In this document: positions 17,216 through 26,982 of the stretch, piece after piece
Numbering within the stretch: the first letter of the stretch is position 1
Layout: the number at the start of each line of letters is the position of its first letter
Assembly: GCA_003171215.1 (NCBI GenBank)
Contig: PMYN01000055.1
Span: forward strand, 29,564-62,506
DNA: 32,943 nucleotides
Source of the DNA: Gemmatimonadota bacterium
Lineage (GTDB): Bacteria > Gemmatimonadota > Gemmatimonadetes > Gemmatimonadales > Gemmatimonadaceae
Reading direction: 5' to 3'
Notes under the pieces: model-generated
Told to the model about the DNA's origin: nothing
The model's database searches: none
Seen by the model: the letters and a program-made list of their open reading frames with translations, nothing else
Translations under genes and position numbers: made by a program

Positions 17216-19521
17216 CAGGCCGGTGCTCCGGTTGCGAGGTCGACCGTCACCTGCTCGGCGGGCGCGCGCTGCATCGCCCGCGGAATCGCGTCATGGTATG
17301 CGGCGACCAGGTCCATCAGTGGAGACCGCATGCTATGTCCGGCGACGACGATCACGAGTCCTTCGTTCGGCGGCTTGACCGTGCCGATGTTGCGAGCGGG
17401 CACGCCTCGTCGCTTGGCGATCGCGAGGACGGCGGCGGCATCGCTGGTCGAGACGATCGCGCGGCCCTGCGCTTCGCCGAACAGCAGCGCACGCGAGGGA
17501 ATCGCCTTCCAAGCCGAGAGATCGACCATCGCACCGTGCAGCGCGAGCGGATTGCCGATGCAGCATTCCGCGATCGCCACCGCAAAGCCGCCCTCGCTGC
17601 AGTCATGCGCGGAGTGCACGAGCCCGGCGTTGATGCTCTCGTGCAGCGTCTCGACGAGCGCGCGCTCGCGGGTGAGATCGCAGGCCGGCGGCGCACCGGC
17701 GACGACCCCGTGGATCCAGGCGAGGTATTCGCTCGCGCCGAGTTCGTCCGTCGGCTCTCCGAGCAGGATGATCGCGTCTTCGGGCTCGCGGAACTCCATC
17801 GCCGTCGCGCGCGAGACGTCCTCGAGGAGCCCGACCATGCCGATGGTGGGCGTCGGATACACGGCGCCCGCCGGGCTTTCGTTGTACAGCGAGACGTTGC
17901 CGCCCGTGACGGGCGTCCCGAGCGCCACGCACGCTTCGGCCATTCCGGCGAGCGCTTCACGGAACTGGAAGAAGATGTCCGGACGGGTCGGGTTGCCGAA
18001 ATTCAGGCAGTTCGTGATCGCCATCGGCCTCGCACCGACGCACGCGACGTTGCGGGCTGCTTCCGCGACCGCGATGCGGCCGCCGACGCGCGGGTCGAGA
18101 TAGACGTAGCGACCGTTGCAGTCGGTCTTCAGCGCGAGCCCCTTCTTCGTGCCGCGGATGCGCAGCACCGCCGCATCGCCGCTGCCGGGCCCGATGACGG
18201 TGTTGGTGCGAACCGTGGAATCGTACTGGCGATAGAGCCAGCGCTTGCTCGCGATCGTCGGCGACTCGAGGAGGCGACGGAGCGTCCACGCGGAGTTCCT
18301 CTCCTGTGGCAACGGCGGCACCGCGTGAACGTCACGGGCACGCAAGGCGATGATCGCGTCGCTCTCGCGCGCGTCTGGATGGTATTGCGGGCAGTCGGTG
18401 ACCAGCCGCGTGCCGGGGAATTCCGCGACCACGCGATCACCTTCCGTCACGCGGTACACCGGCTCGGCGATCACTTCGCCGATCACCGCCGCGGTGAGAT
18501 CCCATTTCGCCAGGATCTCGCGGACCTTGTCCTCGCGTCCCTTGATCGCGACGACGAGCATGCGCTCCTGCGACTCGCTGAGGAGGATTTCGTACGGCGT
18601 CATGCCGGATTCCCGCACGGGCACCTTCAGGGTGTCGATCGTGACGCCGACGTCGCCGCGCTCCGCCATCTCGGCGCTCGACGACGTGAGTCCCGCGGCG
18701 CCCATGTCCTGCACGGCCACGACGTGTCCCGACGCGATCAGCTCGAGTGTCGCCTCGAGCAGCAGCTTTTCCGTGAACGGATCGCCCACCTGCACCCGCG
18801 GCCGCTTGGCGTCGCTGTTGTGCGAGAGATCCTCCGACGCGAACGACGCGCCGTGAATGCCGTCGCGGCCCGTGCGCGCGCCGACGGCCATGATCGCGTT
18901 GCCGATGCCCTGGGCCTTCGCGCGGATGAGTTCCTCCTCGCGGAGAATGCCCACGCACATCGCGTTCACGAGCGGATTTCCCTCGTAGGCCGCGTCGAAC
19001 ATCACATCGCCGGCGACGGTGGGGACGCCCATGCAGTTGCCGTAGTCGCCGATGCCGCGAACCACCCCGGCCACCAGGTATCGAACTCGCGGCGAGTCGA
19101 GCGAGCCGAAGCGAAGCGAGTTGAGCATGGCGATCGGTCGCGCGCCCATCGTGAAGACATCACGCAGGATGCCGCCGACGCCGGTGGCCGCGCCCTGATA
19201 CGGCTCGACGGCGGACGGATGGTTGTGCGACTCGATCTTGAACGCCACGGCGAGGCCGTCACCGATCGAGATCACGCCGGCGTTCTCACCCGGACCCTGC
19301 AGCACATACGGCGCCGAGGTCGGGAGTTTCCGGAGGAGGGGCCGCGAATGCTTGTACGAGCAGTGCTCGCTCCACAACGCGCTCACGATGCCGAGTTCCG
19401 TGAAGGTCGGCGTGCGGCCCAGCATGTTCACCAAGCGATCATACTCGTCCCGCGTGAGCCCATGCTCGGCAACGAGTGCCGGCGTGATCGTGGGATCGCC
19501 GGGGCGGGGAGTAGGTGTCAA
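17215..19521 (-). CDS. purL: Phosphoribosylformylglycinamidine synthase subunit II
   Basis: PurL is the synthetase subunit of the three-part FGAM synthase (PurLQS), converting FGAR to FGAM with ATP and ammonia supplied by PurQ. At 768 residues it is the short PurL, consistent with separate purS and purQ genes nearby. The N-terminal motif [14 protein letters not shown], the [20 protein letters not shown] segment and [14 protein letters not shown] are typical. The start is a TTG overlapping the stop of the upstream BamE-like gene (TTGA). It is required because no ATG or GTG start precedes the conserved SEHCSYKHS region at a suitable place, and the 30-odd residues before it resemble other PurL N-termini ([17 protein letters not shown]). 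The weak start is probably served by coupling to the preceding gene. Confidence 0.96.
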   Translation of the reverse strand: MTPTPRPGDPTITPALVAEHGLTRDEYDRLVNMLGRTPTFTELGIVSALWSEHCSYKHSRPLLRKLPTSAPYVLQGPGENAGVISIGDGLAVAFKIESHNHPSAVEPYQGAATGVGGILRDVFTMGARPIAMLNSLRFGSLDSPRVRYLVAGVVRGIGDYGNCMGVPTVAGDVMFDAAYEGNPLVNAMCVGILREEELIRAKAQGIGNAIMAVGARTGRDGIHGASFASEDLSHNSDAKRPRVQVGDPFTEKLLLEATLELIASGHVVAVQDMGAAGLTSSSAEMAERGDVGVTIDTLKVPVRESGMTPYEILLSESQERMLVVAIKGREDKVREILAKWDLTAAVIGEVIAEPVYRVTEGDRVVAEFPGTRLVTDCPQYHPDARESDAIIALRARDVHAVPPLPQERNSAWTLRRLLESPTIASKRWLYRQYDSTVRTNTVIGPGSGDAAVLRIRGTKKGLALKTDCNGRYVYLDPRVGGRIAVAEAARNVACVGARPMAITNCLNFGNPTRPDIFFQFREALAGMAEACVALGTPVTGGNVSLYNESPAGAVYPTPTIGMVGLLEDVSRATAMEFREPEDAIILLGEPTDELGASEYLAWIHGVVAGAPPACDLTRERALVETLHESINAGLVHSAHDCSEGGFAVAIAECCIGNPLALHGAMVDLSAWKAIPSRALLFGEAQGRAIVSTSDAAAVLAIAKRRGVPARNIGTVKPPNEGLVIVVAGHSMRSPLMDLVAAYHDAIPRAMQRAPAEQVTVDLATGAPA

Positions 19522-20045
19522 GGTTTCTTTGCGGGTGCGGGGGCGGCCTTCTTGGTGGTATCGGGGGCCTTCGGTGACGCCTGGATCTTCTTCGTATCGA
19601 CGCTCTTCTTGGGTTCTGAGAGCTTCTTGGCAGGGGGCGCGGCCTTGACTGGAGCCGGGGGTTTCGCCGGCGTCGCGGGCGTCTTCACCGGAGGCGCGGC
19701 CCTCTTCACCGGCGCCCTGTCGCCATTTCCCTTCGCGATCGCCGCCTCGGCCGACACGGGGGCGGGCGATGAACTCCTCCCGGTGTACCTCCGCGCGCTC
19801 GAGCGGAACACGGCGTCGACGACCTTCCCGCTATCGAGGGCAACCATGTCGCTCATGCCCATCTTCCTTTCCTGACCATTCTTGTAGTAGAGGAACGTCG
19901 CCGAGCCGCTCGAGTGTTCCGACGTGGGCCTCCCGAGCTTGGCGACCACCTGATCCCTGGTCATCCCGGGATCGATTGAAGCTTGCGCGCCCGCGTTGCC
20001 TGCGACCGCAACCACTAGAAGTGCGAGGCGAGTGAAGTTGCGCAT
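19518..20045 (-). CDS. Exported BamE/SmpA-like small protein with long Lys/Ala/Pro-rich tail
   Basis: A 175-residue exported protein with signal peptide [22 protein letters not shown]. Residues 24-81 resemble the small SmpA/OmlA (BamE-like) fold: [18 protein letters not shown], followed by a beta segment [12 protein letters not shown] and [13 protein letters not shown]. From about residue 92 to the end the protein is low-complexity and made mostly of Ala, Pro and Lys (for example [21 protein letters not shown]), strongly basic and probably extended. Such tails span the periplasm or contact peptidoglycan or anionic polymers; that is inference. The start is backed by GGAG eight bases upstream. 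It sits between purQ (13 nt) and purL (4-nt overlap), an odd place for an envelope protein; no purine function is suggested by the sequence. Confidence 0.8.
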   Translation of the reverse strand: MRNFTRLALLVVAVAGNAGAQASIDPGMTRDQVVAKLGRPTSEHSSGSATFLYYKNGQERKMGMSDMVALDSGKVVDAVFRSSARRYTGRSSSPAPVSAEAAIAKGNGDRAPVKRAAPPVKTPATPAKPPAPVKAAPPAKKLSEPKKSVDTKKIQASPKAPDTTKKAAPAPAKKP

Positions 20046-20058
20046 GAACGATCTCCGG

Positions 20059-20748
20059 TCAGGCGTGAGCGGCAACGAGCAGTGATTCGAACAGGACGAG
20101 CCCGTCCTCGGAACCGAGCAGCGGATCGACGGCACGTTCAGGATGGGGCATGAGTCCAATCACGTTGCGTGCGGCGTTGCACACTCCCGCGATGTTGCGC
20201 ATGGCGCCATTCGGGTTCGCGTCCACAGTGGCCTCTCCGGCGGCATCGACGTACCGGAAGAGCACCTGGGCGTCGTTCTCGAGTTGATCCAGCACATCCT
20301 CGCTGGCGGCGAATCGTCCCTCGCCGTGCGCGATGGGCATCGTGAGACACTGTCCGACTGTTGCCGCCGACGTGAAGGCGGTGTTGGTGTGCTCGACCCG
20401 GATGGTCACGGGCATCGAGCGATAGCCGGCGTCGTTGCGAAGCAGCGCGCCCGGCAACAGGCCGGCTTCGCACGCGATCTGGAATCCATTGCAGATGCCC
20501 AGCACGATGCCGCCCTTCCCGGCGTGGAGGGCGACCTCACGCATGATGGGGCTGAAACGCGCGATCGCACCGGCGCGCAGGTAGTCGCCGTAGGAGAAGC
20601 CGCCGGGAAGGATCACGACGTCGCTGCCCTGAAGGTCGTGATCCTTGTGCCAGAGCATGACGGCCTCTTCGCCGAGCTGGTCGACGACGGCGTGGAATGC
20701 GTCGTCTTCGCAGTTCGAGCCGGGAAACCTGACGATGCCGACCTTCAT
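20059..20748 (-). CDS. purQ: Phosphoribosylformylglycinamidine synthase subunit I (glutaminase)
   Basis: PurQ is the class I glutamine amidotransferase subunit that delivers ammonia to PurL. The 229-residue length is usual. Catalytic residues are visible: Cys86 in GIVLGICNGFQIACEAG, and His202 and Glu204 in LMPHPERAVDP. The N-terminus KVGIVRFPGSNCEDD and VILPGGFSYGDYLRAGAIA are diagnostic. The ATG overlaps the purS stop by 4 nt (ATGA), fixing the start and implying coupled synthesis of the two subunits. Confidence 0.98.
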   Translation of the reverse strand: MKVGIVRFPGSNCEDDAFHAVVDQLGEEAVMLWHKDHDLQGSDVVILPGGFSYGDYLRAGAIARFSPIMREVALHAGKGGIVLGICNGFQIACEAGLLPGALLRNDAGYRSMPVTIRVEHTNTAFTSAATVGQCLTMPIAHGEGRFAASEDVLDQLENDAQVLFRYVDAAGEATVDANPNGAMRNIAGVCNAARNVIGLMPHPERAVDPLLGSEDGLVLFESLLVAAHA

Positions 20749-21002
20749 TCCTTCACGACTCCGGCGATCTCGAAATCCTCGGTGACGGGATTCGCGAGCA
20801 ACCGCTCGCACATCGTGCGAACGCTCGCCTCGGCCGCGGACACGTCCTTCGCGCTGGTCTCGATCACCAGGTGGCGGCCGACGTGCACTTCGCCGACGCC
20901 GGCGAATCCGAGCGTGTGGAGTGCGTCCGTGACCGCCTTCCCCTGAGGGTCGAGCAGGCCGCGGCGCGGGATGATATGAACGGAGACTCGAAACCGCGTC
21001 AT
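20745..21002 (-). CDS. purS: Phosphoribosylformylglycinamidine synthase subunit PurS
   Basis: PurS is the small dimeric subunit bridging PurL and PurQ and helping ammonia channelling in FGAM synthase. At 85 residues it has the usual length. Family features are the N-terminal strand FRVSVHIIPRRGLLDPQGKAV and the later VHVGRHLVIETSAKD, plus CERLLANPVTEDFEI near the end. It overlaps pssA upstream and purQ downstream by 4 nt each, so all three are probably translated as a unit. Confidence 0.96.
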   Translation of the reverse strand: MTRFRVSVHIIPRRGLLDPQGKAVTDALHTLGFAGVGEVHVGRHLVIETSAKDVSAAEASVRTMCERLLANPVTEDFEIAGVVKE

Positions 21003-21895
21003 GCGGTGGGTTCCTCTGGGGGTGTGCGCTCAGGCTTGTGCCGCGGACCGCGGAATCGGCGGCGACGCTTGCGCCTGAGCGCGTCGTCGCCGGGCAGGGA
21101 GTCGTCGTCCTCGTGGTCGAAGAGGCTTTCGTCATCGGCGGCTGTTTCGCCCTCGGCGAACTGCGGGCGGTCGAGCAGGCCCTTCACCACCGACGCGACG
21201 ACTCCCGAGGCTACGTAAAGCATGCCGACGGGGAAGAAGAAATCCTTCGGCAGGAAGATCAGCCCGAAGACCAGCCCGATGAACACCGTCAGCCCCAGCA
21301 CGCCGCGCAGCGTCTTGATGCTGAACGTCGGCATCGCGGGATACGGCACGTTGCTGATCATCAGGAACGAGAGGCCCGCCATGAGAAACAGCACCATGGT
21401 GTGCCATGGCAGGTCGCCGATGACGGTCTCGTTGTAGAGCGGCGTCTGGCTGAACCAGAAGTAGGTCGCGAGCACGCCGCCGGCGACGGGGCTCGGAAGG
21501 CCGTGGAAGTGCGTCTTCGCGCGGCCGGCCTGCTCGACGTTGAAGCGCGCGAGCCGCATCACCGCGCACGCAGCGAAGAGGAATACGAAGATCCAGTCGA
21601 GGCCGTCTTTCCTCAGGACGGCGAAGTACATCATCATCGCCGGCGCGAACCCGAACGAGATGGCGTCCACCAGCGAATCGAGTTCCTCGCCGAACTTGCT
21701 TCCCGTGTGGGTCGCGCGGGCCACGCGCCCATCGATCGCATCGCACACGGAGGCGGCGATGATGTACCACACCGCGCGCGCATGATCGCCGCGCGACGCC
21801 AGGACGATGGCGTACACGCCGAAGAACAGGCTCATGAGGGTGAAGCCGTTGGGCAGCATCACCATCGAGGGGCGCGGGAGGCGCGGGCGCCGCAT
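20999..21895 (-). CDS. pssA: CDP-diacylglycerol--serine O-phosphatidyltransferase
   Basis: This membrane enzyme makes phosphatidylserine from CDP-diacylglycerol and serine, the step before Psd. The CDP-alcohol phosphatidyltransferase signature is complete: Asp52, Asp55-Gly56, Ala59-Arg60, Gly69, Asp73 and Asp77 (CDAIDGRVAR followed by GEELDSLVD). Several hydrophobic segments cover most of residues 12-240. The N-terminus LPNGFTLMSLFFGVYAI is typical of the small integral-membrane PssA type rather than the phospholipase D-like type. The last 50 residues are unusual: an acidic run (DDESLFDHEDDD) and then an Arg-rich run (LRRKRRRRFRGPRHK), probably cytoplasmic. It follows psd with a 1-nt overlap (TGATG) and precedes purS with a 4-nt overlap. 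Confidence 0.96.
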   Translation of the reverse strand: MRRPRLPRPSMVMLPNGFTLMSLFFGVYAIVLASRGDHARAVWYIIAASVCDAIDGRVARATHTGSKFGEELDSLVDAISFGFAPAMMMYFAVLRKDGLDWIFVFLFAACAVMRLARFNVEQAGRAKTHFHGLPSPVAGGVLATYFWFSQTPLYNETVIGDLPWHTMVLFLMAGLSFLMISNVPYPAMPTFSIKTLRGVLGLTVFIGLVFGLIFLPKDFFFPVGMLYVASGVVASVVKGLLDRPQFAEGETAADDESLFDHEDDDSLPGDDALRRKRRRRFRGPRHKPERTPPEEPTA

Positions 21896-22542
21896 CAGGG
21901 CAGCTCTGCCAATACCGTGGTTCCCGCCACCGGTTTCTCACCGACCTTCACCCGAATCTTGCTGTTGGTGGGGACGAACACGTCCACGCGCGAACCGAAC
22001 CGGATGAGGCCGAAGCGTTCACCCTGCCGGGCCGCGTCGCCTTCCTTGCTGTAGGTCACGATTCGCCTGGCGATCGCGCCCGCGATCTGCCGCACGAGCA
22101 CGAGCTTTCCGCCGGACTCGAGCCCGACGGACATCTGTTCGTTGTCGAGGCTCGCCTTGTCGGCTGCGGCGTTGATGAACTTGCCGGGGTTGTAGTGCAC
22201 GTAGCGAACGGTCCCATTCACCGGATAGCGATTCACGTGCACGTTGAAAATATTCATGAAGATCGAGATGCGCGTCGCCTTGCCGTGCACGAACGATGGC
22301 TCGTCGACGTCGGCGATCATCACGATCCGGCCATCGGCGGGCGCGATCACCAGCGCGTCGCCGCGCTCGCCCGTGCGCTCGGGATCCCGGAAGAACCAGG
22401 CGACCCAGAGGGCGATGATCGTGAGCACGAAGGCAAGCAGCCAGAGCGGCCACGACCGCCGCATGAGCGCCAGCCCGAACGTTCCCACGGCGAGCGCCGC
22501 GGCGACCAGGATGAACGGAATGCCTTCGCGGGCGACGTTCAT
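21895..22542 (-). CDS. psd: Phosphatidylserine decarboxylase (short pyruvoyl-dependent type)
   Basis: Psd decarboxylates phosphatidylserine to phosphatidylethanolamine. The 215-residue proenzyme is of the short class, with two N-terminal hydrophobic segments (about residues 8-27 and 33-51) as membrane anchor. Self-cleavage would occur between Gly183 and Ser184 in [10 protein letters not shown], Ser184 becoming the pyruvoyl group. Conserved APADG (Asp70), [15 protein letters not shown] (His102) and YNPGKFINA segments are present. It overlaps purC by 4 nt and pssA by 1 nt, so the phosphatidylethanolamine pathway is built into the purine operon. Confidence 0.96.
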   Translation of the reverse strand: MNVAREGIPFILVAAALAVGTFGLALMRRSWPLWLLAFVLTIIALWVAWFFRDPERTGERGDALVIAPADGRIVMIADVDEPSFVHGKATRISIFMNIFNVHVNRYPVNGTVRYVHYNPGKFINAAADKASLDNEQMSVGLESGGKLVLVRQIAGAIARRIVTYSKEGDAARQGERFGLIRFGSRVDVFVPTNSKIRVKVGEKPVAGTTVLAELP

Positions 22543-23465
22543 TCGGCTCCGGCGATCACGAGCGGCGCACCCGTGATCCGCTCGAACGCGTTGAGGTAGC
22601 GGCGGCTCGTCTCCGTGACCACCTCGTCCGGCAGGATGGGCGGCGGCGCGTTGCCGTCCCAGCGCCCGGCCTTCTTCTCCTCCTCGAGCCAGTCGCGCAG
22701 CGGCTGCTTGTCGAAGCTCGGCTGCGTCTTTCCCGGCTCGTACTGGTCCGCCGGCCAGAATCGCGAGCTGTCGGGTGTGAGCACTTCGTCGACCAGGATG
22801 ATCTTCCCGCCGACGTGGCCGAACTCGAACTTGGTGTCCGCGATGATGATGCCGCGCGTCGCCGCGATGTCGCGGCCGCGCGAGTACACGTGACGGCTCA
22901 GGCGCTCGAGCTCCGCGGCCGTCGCGTCGCCGAGTTCCTTCCGCATTTGCGCGACGGTGATGTTCTCGTCGTGCCCGGTCTCGGCTTTCGTCGCGGGACT
23001 GAACACCGGCACGGCGAAGCGGTCACTTTCCACCAGGCCGGGCGGCAGTTTCTCTCCGGCCAGCGTGCCCGAGGCCTTGTACTCCTTCCAGGCCGATCCC
23101 GAGAGGTAGCCGCGCACGACGCATTCCACCGGGAAGACCTCCGTGCGGCGGCAGAGCATCGCGCGTCCCTCCAGCATCGCGCGATGCGGCGCGAGCGCGG
23201 GGACCTCACGCACGATCTCGCCGGCGTCCGCGCTGAGCATGTGATGCGCGAGCTCGCCCTCGAACTGCCGCAGCCACCACGCGGTGATCTGAGTCAGCAC
23301 GGCGCCCTTGTGAGGCACGAGTTCGTTCATCACGACGTCGAACGCGCTCACCCGATCGCTCGCGACGAGCAGCAGGCGGCCGTCGTCGACGGCGTACACG
23401 TCGCGCACCTTGCCACGGCGCACCCGCTCGAGCGGCAATTCCGTCCGGCCAACGACAACGGTCAT
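22539..23465 (-). CDS. purC: Phosphoribosylaminoimidazole-succinocarboxamide synthase
   Basis: PurC joins CAIR with aspartate using ATP to give SAICAR. The 308-residue protein is of the longer PurC class. Diagnostic segments are [20 protein letters not shown] (ATP-binding N-terminus), [31 protein letters not shown], and near the C-terminus [19 protein letters not shown]. The start overlaps the purB stop by 4 nt and the stop overlaps psd by 4 nt, so it is an internal gene of the minus-strand operon. Its product is the precursor of the substrate for PurB, encoded just upstream. Confidence 0.98.
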   Translation of the reverse strand: MTVVVGRTELPLERVRRGKVRDVYAVDDGRLLLVASDRVSAFDVVMNELVPHKGAVLTQITAWWLRQFEGELAHHMLSADAGEIVREVPALAPHRAMLEGRAMLCRRTEVFPVECVVRGYLSGSAWKEYKASGTLAGEKLPPGLVESDRFAVPVFSPATKAETGHDENITVAQMRKELGDATAAELERLSRHVYSRGRDIAATRGIIIADTKFEFGHVGGKIILVDEVLTPDSSRFWPADQYEPGKTQPSFDKQPLRDWLEEEKKAGRWDGNAPPPILPDEVVTETSRRYLNAFERITGAPLVIAGAE

Positions 23466-24895
23466 ACGCGAACCTCTTCGCGCGCATGGGGATCGCTCCC
23501 GGCGCGCTGCAGGATTGGATGGATCACTTCGGCGAGGAAATCGTCGACCTGTCGCGCCGCGCGCCCGATGAACCGCGACGGATCGGCGGCCGCGTGCAGG
23601 TCGTGTACCGGAACCCCGAACGCCTCGTCTTTCGCGAGGCGATCGAGCATGTCGTTCTTCGCGCCGTCGTCCTTCATGGCGCGCGCCGCCGCGATGCTGT
23701 GCGTGCGGATCACTTCGTGCGCCTGCTGGCGGTCACCGCCGGCCGCCACGGCACGCAGGATGAGCGCCTCGGTGGCCATGAACGGGAGTTCGTCGGCGAT
23801 TCGGGCGCGAATGCGCGCCGGGTGCACCTCGAGCCCCGCCGCGATGTTCTCCATGAGGATCAGCACGGCGTCGGTCGCCAGGAACGCCTCCGGGATGGCG
23901 AGGCGCCGGTTCGCGCTGTCGTCGAGCGTGCGCTCGAAGAATTGCACGCTGTGCGTCTGGTTGGCGTTCGGCTCGAGCGACAGCACGAAACGCGAAAGCG
24001 AGTTGATGCGCTCGGACCGCATGGGGTTTCGCTTGTACGCCATCGCGCTCGATCCGATCTGCTCCTTCTCGAACGGCTCTTCGATCTCGCCGAACGCCTG
24101 CAGCATGCGCATGTCGCTCGCGAACTTTGCCGCGGTCGCGGCGATGCCCGCGACCACGCCGAGCACCTGCGCGTCGATCTTTCGCGAATACGTTTGGCCC
24201 GTGACGGGGAGGGAGCTCTGGAAGCCCATCGCCTGCGTGACCCGACGGTCGAGTTCGCGCACTTTCTCGTGATCGCCCTTGAACAGCTCGAGGAAGCTCG
24301 CCTGGGTGCCGGTCGTCCCCTTCACGCCGCGCAGCGGAAGGCTCGCGAGGCGGAAGTCGAGATCTGCCAGATCGAGGACCAGGTCCTGCATCCACAATGT
24401 CGCGCGCTTGCCGACCGTGGTGAGCTGCGCCGGCTGCAGGTGCGTGTATCCGAGCGTTGGCTCCGCCTTCCACTTCGACGCGAACGAGGCCAGCGTCCGC
24501 AGCACCGAGATCACGCGTGAGCGCAGCAGGCCGAGTCCGCGATGCATCTGGATCAGGTCGGAGTTGTCCGTGACGTACGCGCTCGTCGCGCCAAGATGAA
24601 TCACGCCGCGCGCCGCCGGGGCGGCCTCACCGAACGCGTGCACGTGCGCCATCACGTCATGGCGGAACCGCTTCTCATACTCGGCGACCTTCACAAAGTC
24701 GATATCATCGAGATGCTGCTTCATCTCGGCGATCGCCGCCGCGGGGATGTCCGCGCCGAGGTCGCGTTCCGCCTCCGCGAGCGCCACCCAGAGGCGCCGC
24801 CAGAGGCCGTGGCGGGTCTGCGACGACCAGAGCGACAGCATCGTCGCCGAGGCGTAGCGCTCGGCGAGCGGCGAGCTGTACCGGTCGTGTGTCAT
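23462..24895 (-). CDS. purB: Adenylosuccinate lyase
   Basis: PurB cleaves SAICAR to AICAR and adenylosuccinate to AMP, each time releasing fumarate. The 477 residues show the fumarase/aspartase superfamily hallmarks: [20 protein letters not shown] (first active-site region), [13 protein letters not shown], and the signature [15 protein letters not shown] at about residues 279-293. The N-terminus [16 protein letters not shown] is typical. It lies directly after degP and before purC with 4-nt overlaps at both ends. Nothing unusual was seen in the active-site segments. Confidence 0.98.
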   Translation of the reverse strand: MTHDRYSSPLAERYASATMLSLWSSQTRHGLWRRLWVALAEAERDLGADIPAAAIAEMKQHLDDIDFVKVAEYEKRFRHDVMAHVHAFGEAAPAARGVIHLGATSAYVTDNSDLIQMHRGLGLLRSRVISVLRTLASFASKWKAEPTLGYTHLQPAQLTTVGKRATLWMQDLVLDLADLDFRLASLPLRGVKGTTGTQASFLELFKGDHEKVRELDRRVTQAMGFQSSLPVTGQTYSRKIDAQVLGVVAGIAATAAKFASDMRMLQAFGEIEEPFEKEQIGSSAMAYKRNPMRSERINSLSRFVLSLEPNANQTHSVQFFERTLDDSANRRLAIPEAFLATDAVLILMENIAAGLEVHPARIRARIADELPFMATEALILRAVAAGGDRQQAHEVIRTHSIAAARAMKDDGAKNDMLDRLAKDEAFGVPVHDLHAAADPSRFIGRAARQVDDFLAEVIHPILQRAGSDPHAREEVRV

Positions 24896-26298
24896 CTGAT
24901 CGAGAAGTCGGTGTAGAGCATTCGGCCGCCGCGCTCGAAGATCATCCGGGACTGCCCCTTTCCAGAGAGTGATTCGAGCATGCGCTTCACCTGCTGCGCG
25001 TCGGAGACGGGCGTGTTGTTGATCTGTACGATCACGTCGCCCGCCTGGATCCCGAGGCTGTTCGAGACGGGCTGTGAGACCGTCGCGATGAGGGCGCCTT
25101 GGGCGTTCTTGATGTTGCGCTCCGCGCGAATCGCGGGCGTCAGCGAGATCAGCTCGAGTTCCTTGAGGACGGCCACCCGCTGCGCGTTGACCTCGGGGAA
25201 GTCGGCGACCTTCACCCGCGACTGGATCTCCCGGCCGGCGCGGCGCAACACCAGCGGGACCACGTCATCGACGTGCAACTCGAGCAGTGCGGCGTCCCAG
25301 TCGTACGCGTTCTTGACCGCCCGGTTGCTCGCGCGCAAGAGCACGTCGCCCGCCAGCAGGCCGGCCTCGGCGGCCGGCGATCCCGGCACCACTTCGTGGA
25401 TCGGCGCGCCGGAGTTCAGCGCATCGCGCGTGAGGGCGGTCTGCTGCGGGTACTCCATCTTCACGCCGATCCACGGCTTGCGGACCTTGCCGTGCAGCAG
25501 CAGGTCGTCCGTCACGCGCCGCGCCCGGTCGATGGGAATGGCGAAACCCAGGCCGACGTTGCCGCCGCTCGGCGAATAGATGGAACTGTTGACGCCGACG
25601 ACTTCGCCGAGCGAGTTCACCAGCGGGCCGCCGGAGTTGCCGGGATTGATCGCGGCGTCGGTCTGGATCATGTCCACGTAGACGCCAAGACCCTCGCCGC
25701 GCGCCGTGAGGTTTCGTCCGGTCGCGCTGATCACGCCCGCGGTGACGCTCGGCTCGGTGTTGCCCAGGATGAAGCCGAACGGATTCCCGATGGCGATGGC
25801 CCACTCGCCGATGAGCAGGTCGCGCGACGTGCCCAGGGTGGCGACCGGAAGCTTCTTCGCGTCGATCTTGAGAACCGCGAGGTCGTTCTGCTCGTCGATG
25901 CCGACCAACTTCGCGGGGTACGACGTGCCGTCGCGCAGCGCGACGCTGATTTTCGCCGCGCCGCTGACGACGTGCGCGTTCGTGACGATCACGCCGTCCT
26001 CCCGGACGATGAAGCCCGACCCGATGCCGGCCTGCACCTGTTGTCCGCTCTGTGTGCCGAAGAAGAAGTCCGCCGGTGACGCCGCGACGCGCTGGATCAC
26101 CTCCGTCTGCACCGTCACGACCGACGGCGCCACCTTTTGCACGGCGTCGGTGATGGCGTTCCGGCGCTGGCTGTTGAGGGACGCCGATTGCGTGGCCGGC
26201 GCGCGCAGCGTCTGCGCGCTCGACGACGAGGGCGAGGCGCCCTCGCACGCAACGAGCGCGGGGAGCGCGAACGTGAGGATGAGCGGCCGGAGTCTCAT
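24892..26298 (-). CDS. degP: DegP/HtrA-type trypsin-like serine protease with two PDZ domains, probable lipoprotein
   Basis: A periplasmic envelope-quality-control protease of 468 residues. The triad is His109 (VTNAHVVSG), Asp139 (NDLAVLKID) and Ser222 (INPGNSGGPL). Two PDZ domains follow: the first includes PIHEVVPGSPAAEAGLLAGD, the second LGIQAGDVIVQINNTPV. The N-terminus LILTFALPALVACEG contains a good lipobox (LVAC), so it is probably lipid-anchored at Cys18; most DegP proteins are soluble, so this is a small departure. The ATG at 26298 overlaps the upstream transaldolase-like gene by 4 nt (ATGA) and its stop overlaps purB by 4 nt. DegP or DegQ cannot be told apart from the sequence alone. 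Confidence 0.94.
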   Translation of the reverse strand: MRLRPLILTFALPALVACEGASPSSSSAQTLRAPATQSASLNSQRRNAITDAVQKVAPSVVTVQTEVIQRVAASPADFFFGTQSGQQVQAGIGSGFIVREDGVIVTNAHVVSGAAKISVALRDGTSYPAKLVGIDEQNDLAVLKIDAKKLPVATLGTSRDLLIGEWAIAIGNPFGFILGNTEPSVTAGVISATGRNLTARGEGLGVYVDMIQTDAAINPGNSGGPLVNSLGEVVGVNSSIYSPSGGNVGLGFAIPIDRARRVTDDLLLHGKVRKPWIGVKMEYPQQTALTRDALNSGAPIHEVVPGSPAAEAGLLAGDVLLRASNRAVKNAYDWDAALLELHVDDVVPLVLRRAGREIQSRVKVADFPEVNAQRVAVLKELELISLTPAIRAERNIKNAQGALIATVSQPVSNSLGIQAGDVIVQINNTPVSDAQQVKRMLESLSGKGQSRMIFERGGRMLYTDFSIR

Positions 26299-26960
26299 TT
26301 CGCGCGGCGCGGCTTGGGACGGCGGCTGATGTCGCCGAGGAAACGATCGAGACCGCGATCGGTCAGCGGATGCTGGAGGAGTGCGCGCAGCACGCCGGGC
26401 GTGACGATCGCCACGTCCGCACCGGCTGCGGCACACGCCGCGAAACTCGACGCGCTCGACGGGCCGGCCGCCGCGATGTCGCATTCCGTGGCGGCGTGGT
26501 CGAAGGCCGCGCGGAGCTCGCAGATCAGGTCCGGTCCGCTCTGTCCGACGGATTCCAGCGTGTCGATCGCGATCGTGATCATCGACGCGCCGGTCTTCGC
26601 CGCGAGGATGCCCTGCGCGCTCGAATAGATGAGGGTGGCCGCGACCCGAATGCCGTCGTTGGCGAGCTTCCTGATGGCGGGAACCGCGTCCTCGATGAAG
26701 GGCACGGCGACGATCAGGTGGTCCACCGACTTCGCCAGGTCGCGCGCGCCCTTGTAGATGTCGGTCGCGCCGATCGCGGGAACGCTCGCGCAGACCGGAA
26801 GTTTCGTTGCGCGCGCAATCTCCGTGACCACGTCGCGGGCGTCCGCGGTGGGAAGTTCGGTCGCGATGATTGTGGGCGTCGCGACCACGCCGTCGATCAG
26901 CGAGGCAGCGGTGGCCCAACGGATTTCGTCGAGCGACGTGGTGGCGAGGAAGATGCGCAT
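26295..26960 (-). CDS. Transaldolase/fructose-6-phosphate aldolase-like protein lacking the Schiff-base lysine
   Basis: A 221-residue protein matching the small transaldolase (FSA/TalC) family in length and pattern: MRIFLATTS start, VVATPTIIA, LIVAVPFIEDAVPAIRKLANDGI, AATLIYSSAQGILAAKTGA, ending in LTDRGLDRF. Aligned without gaps to E. coli FsaA from memory, the lysine that forms the Schiff base (Lys85) is Ala85, encoded by GCC. Asp6 is Ala6, Thr26 is Val26, Asn28 is Thr28, Gln59 is Ser59 and Tyr131 is replaced by a small residue, while Thr109 is kept. Ordinary transaldolase chemistry is therefore unlikely, and the protein may be a non-catalytic paralogue or do different chemistry. The ATG was chosen by homology; it lies 22 nt after truA and overlaps degP by 4 nt. 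Automatic annotation would probably call it transaldolase. Confidence 0.8.
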   Translation of the reverse strand: MRIFLATTSLDEIRWATAASLIDGVVATPTIIATELPTADARDVVTEIARATKLPVCASVPAIGATDIYKGARDLAKSVDHLIVAVPFIEDAVPAIRKLANDGIRVAATLIYSSAQGILAAKTGASMITIAIDTLESVGQSGPDLICELRAAFDHAATECDIAAAGPSSASSFAACAAAGADVAIVTPGVLRALLQHPLTDRGLDRFLGDISRRPKPRRAK

Positions 26961-26982
26961 CGTGTGGTTGGTCGCTCGGTTC

